DNA of 7,286 bases from Gallionella sp. UBA6045 (GTDB lineage Bacteria > Pseudomonadota > Gammaproteobacteria > Burkholderiales > Gallionellaceae). The translations under genes and the position numbers were made by a program. A model generated the notes under the pieces. The model did no database searches. It saw only the letters and a program-made list of their open reading frames with translations, and had not been told where the DNA came from. The DNA is taken from positions 1 through 7,286 of the forward strand of contig DIYV01000177.1 of NCBI GenBank assembly GCA_002429165.1, in the 5' to 3' direction. Of this stretch, positions 5,609 to 7,286 are shown one piece after another; position 1 is the first letter of the stretch, and every line of letters starts with the position of its first letter.

Positions 5609-6943
5609 ATGGAAAATTCAAAAGGTATTGCCGACGCTAAAGAGATACAGCTGGTTGCGTTCGCGAGCGCAATCGGCTGCGTGATCGAATGGTACGATTT
5701 CTTCTTGTACGGGGTGGTCGCGGGCCTCGTGTTCAACAAGCTGTTTTTCCCGAATGAAGATCCTTTCATCGGGTTGATGCTTGCGTACGTGACGTTCGCG
5801 ATCGGCTTCGTCGCGCGTCCTATCGGCGGCATCCTGTTCGGCCATTTTGGCGACCGTCTCGGGCGCAAAGGCATGCTGGTGCTGACGCTGATCATCATGG
5901 GCTGCGCGACGTTCCTGATCGGGTTGCTGCCAACGTACGCGACCGCCGGTGTATGGGCGCCGATCTTTTTGCTCGTGTTGCGCATACTGCAAGGCATCGG
6001 CATCGGTGGAGAGTGGGGCGGTGCGGTGCTGATGTCAGTCGAATACGCGCCCAAGGAGCGGCGCGGTTTCTATGGCAGCTGGCCGCAAATCGGCGTGCCC
6101 GCCGGCTTACTCCTGGCCACGAGCGTGGTGGCATTGTTGTCGATGCTGTCGGACGAAGCGTTTCTTGCATGGGGTTGGCGCATCGCGTTCCTGTTTAGCG
6201 GGGTCCTGGTCGCCGTCGGCATCTATGTCCGCCTGAAGCTCCTCGAGACCCCGATGTTCCGGCGCTTAAAGCAAGAGCAGGGGGAGGCCAAGGTGCCGTT
6301 CATCGAGTTGTGGCGCACGCATTCGCTGAAGACGATACTCGGCATGCTCTGCCGCTATATCGAGGGCGTCACGTTCAACGTCTACGGTGTGTACTCCATC
6401 GCCTACCTGACGACCGCGATCAAGCTGCCGCGCATAACCGCGCTGATCGCGGTGTCGCTTGCCGCGCTCGTCATGGTGTTCATGATCCCGATATTCGGCA
6501 AGCTGTCGGACAGCTACGGACGGCACAAGATTTACCGGCTAGGCGTGATTTTTACGGCGTTGCTTGCCTATCCCGCCTTCTGGCTGATGGAAACCGGCAA
6601 CGCAGTGCTCGCCACGCTCGCAATCGTGGTGCCGTTCGGCGTCGTCTATGCGGCGGTGTACGGCCCGATGGCGGCGATGTTCTCCGAGCTTTTCAGCACC
6701 CGCGTGCGCTACACCGGCGTGTCGTTCGTCTATCAGTTCTCGGGCATATTCGCGAGCGGGTTGACGCCGCTGATCGCGGCCGCGCTGCTTCACACGGGGG
6801 GCAACCACCCGTGGCTGATCGCCGGTTACATGGTGCTGGTGGCGATCATCAGCCTGATCTCGGTGTCCTTCCTCAAGGACAAGACTGGCATAGACTTGGC
6901 GGAAATTGACGCCGCAGCGGAGCACGTTGCCGCCGCACGCTAG
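5609..6943 (+). CDS. MFS transporter, metabolite:H+ symporter (MHS) family
   Basis: This 444-residue inner-membrane protein has 12 expected membrane segments and would import a small organic solute with protons. MHS relatives carry shikimate, 2-oxoglutarate, citrate or proline/betaine. Diagnostic motifs are IEWYDFFLYG (26-35) in helix 1, GHFGDRLGRK (78-87, MFS motif A in the 2-3 loop), RILQGIGIGGEWGGA (125-139), APKERRGFYGSWPQIG (147-162), GKLSDSYGRHK (297-307, the motif A echo after the middle loop) and ELFSTRVRYTG (360-370). The central cytosolic loop is about 211-240. AAGGAG (5596-5601) is seven bases before ATG 5609, preferred to the GTG at 5606. It is transcribed alone, 360 bp after tctA. 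The substrate cannot be told from sequence. Confidence 0.93.
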   Translation: MENSKGIADAKEIQLVAFASAIGCVIEWYDFFLYGVVAGLVFNKLFFPNEDPFIGLMLAYVTFAIGFVARPIGGILFGHFGDRLGRKGMLVLTLIIMGCATFLIGLLPTYATAGVWAPIFLLVLRILQGIGIGGEWGGAVLMSVEYAPKERRGFYGSWPQIGVPAGLLLATSVVALLSMLSDEAFLAWGWRIAFLFSGVLVAVGIYVRLKLLETPMFRRLKQEQGEAKVPFIELWRTHSLKTILGMLCRYIEGVTFNVYGVYSIAYLTTAIKLPRITALIAVSLAALVMVFMIPIFGKLSDSYGRHKIYRLGVIFTALLAYPAFWLMETGNAVLATLAIVVPFGVVYAAVYGPMAAMFSELFSTRVRYTGVSFVYQFSGIFASGLTPLIAAALLHTGGNHPWLIAGYMVLVAIISLISVSFLKDKTGIDLAEIDAAAEHVAAAR

Positions 6944-6951
6944 CGACCGGT

Positions 6952-6977
6952 TGGCGGCAGGCGGGTGCCTGCCGCCA
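6952..6977 (+). terminator. Strong GC hairpin after the MFS gene
   Basis: A perfect 11-bp stem, TGGCGGCAGGC (6952-6962) with GCCTGCCGCCA (6967-6977), has loop GGGT and lies nine bases after the MFS stop. No T-run follows, so it is an L-shaped or 3'-end-protecting hairpin rather than a textbook intrinsic terminator. Confidence 0.6.
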
Positions 6978-7011
6978 GTGCGCGATGTTCCTGGGTTTGC
7001 ATGCCATGCAT

Positions 7012-7038
7012 CCTCCCTCATTTCGCGCCTGAGGGAGG
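7012..7038. repeat. Second inverted repeat before the 23S fragment
   Basis: CCTCCCTCA (7012-7020) and TGAGGGAGG (7030-7038) are perfect 9-bp arms around a 9-nt loop. There is no T-run on either side. It could serve as a back-up termination hairpin or be the end of an inserted segment, as it lies 27 bp before the 23S similarity begins. Confidence 0.5.
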
Positions 7039-7065
7039 GGCCTGCGTTGATGTCATGGACCTGTG

Positions 7066-7215
7066 CTAAGCGGGAAACTCGCCTTGAGATAAGATTTCCC
7101 TGGGGGTTTAACCCCCCTAAAGAGTCGTTCGAGACTAGGACGTTGGTAGGCTGGGTGTGGAAGCGCAGTAATGCGTTAAGCTAACCAGTACTAATTGCTC
7201 GTGAGGCTTGATCCT
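7066..7215 (+). rRNA. 23S rRNA, 3'-terminal fragment (about the last 150 nt)
   Basis: From CTAAGCGGGAAACTCGCC to GAGGCTTGATCCT the bases follow the 3' end of bacterial 23S rRNA. The region includes the highly conserved AGGCTGGGTGTGGAAGCGCA and GCTAACCAGTACTAATTG. The start is where similarity breaks: just left, CTGTG replaces the expected GCAT that precedes CTAAG. By comparison with the E. coli end this corresponds to roughly the last 150 nt. The style (CTCGCCTTGAGAT, GTCGTTCGAGAC) is betaproteobacterial. Everything upstream in the 23S gene is absent and a transporter gene sits there instead. The 5' strand needed to pair with the 3' terminus is therefore missing, and this copy cannot give a full rRNA unless the join is an assembly artefact. 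Confidence 0.88.
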
Positions 7216-7286
7216 ATAACATTAAGTTGTTTATAGCGTGACGCAATGCAATCGAAATACTAAAACTTTACTTCTTCCAGATACGG
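7216..7286 (+). other. Start of the 23S-5S rRNA spacer (partial)
   Basis: The AT-rich bases after the 23S end (ATAACATTAAGTTG onward) sit where the 23S-5S spacer is expected. The window ends before any 5S rRNA sequence. The call rests on position after the 23S end. Confidence 0.55.

Noticed and set aside
5002..6054. 350-codon minus-strand open frame spanning the end of tctA, the gap and the start of the MFS gene
   Set aside because: It crosses two well-supported genes on the other strand, lacks a ribosome binding site and has no recognisable domain; the part inside the gap could be a relic but cannot be identified.

Overview
The window looks like chromosomal DNA of a Burkholderiales-type betaproteobacterium, possibly Oxalobacteraceae. 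I base this on the 3' end of a betaproteobacterial-style 23S rRNA and its spacer at the right edge, a Bug-type (Bordetella uptake gene) solute-binding protein, and a relic of xsc of the kind seen in this group. The exact genus cannot be fixed from the sequence alone.

Left part (1-1838): a small CsbD-family stress gene (264-446, +) with a good terminator. It is followed by a minus-strand terminator sitting directly behind what appears to be the last bases of a tRNA-Glu gene (610-624, -), without the rest of the tRNA. Next comes a universal stress protein gene (875-1318, -), then an AT-rich regulatory stretch of about 500 bp with a sigma70-type promoter pointing right.

Middle (1839-5248): the promoter and ribosome binding site belong to a wrecked xsc (sulfoacetaldehyde acetyltransferase) reading frame of only 64 codons. 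It runs into a GC-rich three-gene operon, tctC-tctB-tctA, which encodes a complete tripartite tricarboxylate-type (TTT) transporter: periplasmic binder, small membrane subunit and large membrane subunit. No terminator with a U-tract lies between the xsc promoter and tctC, so that promoter may now drive the transporter.

Right part (5249-7286): a 360-bp gene-free gap, then a second carboxylate/osmolyte-type transporter of the metabolite:H+ symporter branch of the major facilitator superfamily (5609-6943). Two hairpins follow, then the last ~150 nt of a 23S rRNA gene plus the start of the 23S-5S spacer. The body of the 23S gene is missing.

The region reads as a mosaic. A 30-bp repeat (28/30 identical) lies just upstream of both transporter units, a tRNA 3' end and an rRNA 3' end appear as fragments, and a catabolic gene is reduced to its start. 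Two unrelated uptake systems are kept intact without an intact catabolic enzyme or regulator in view. No phage defence system, CRISPR array, complete insertion sequence or integrase is visible.
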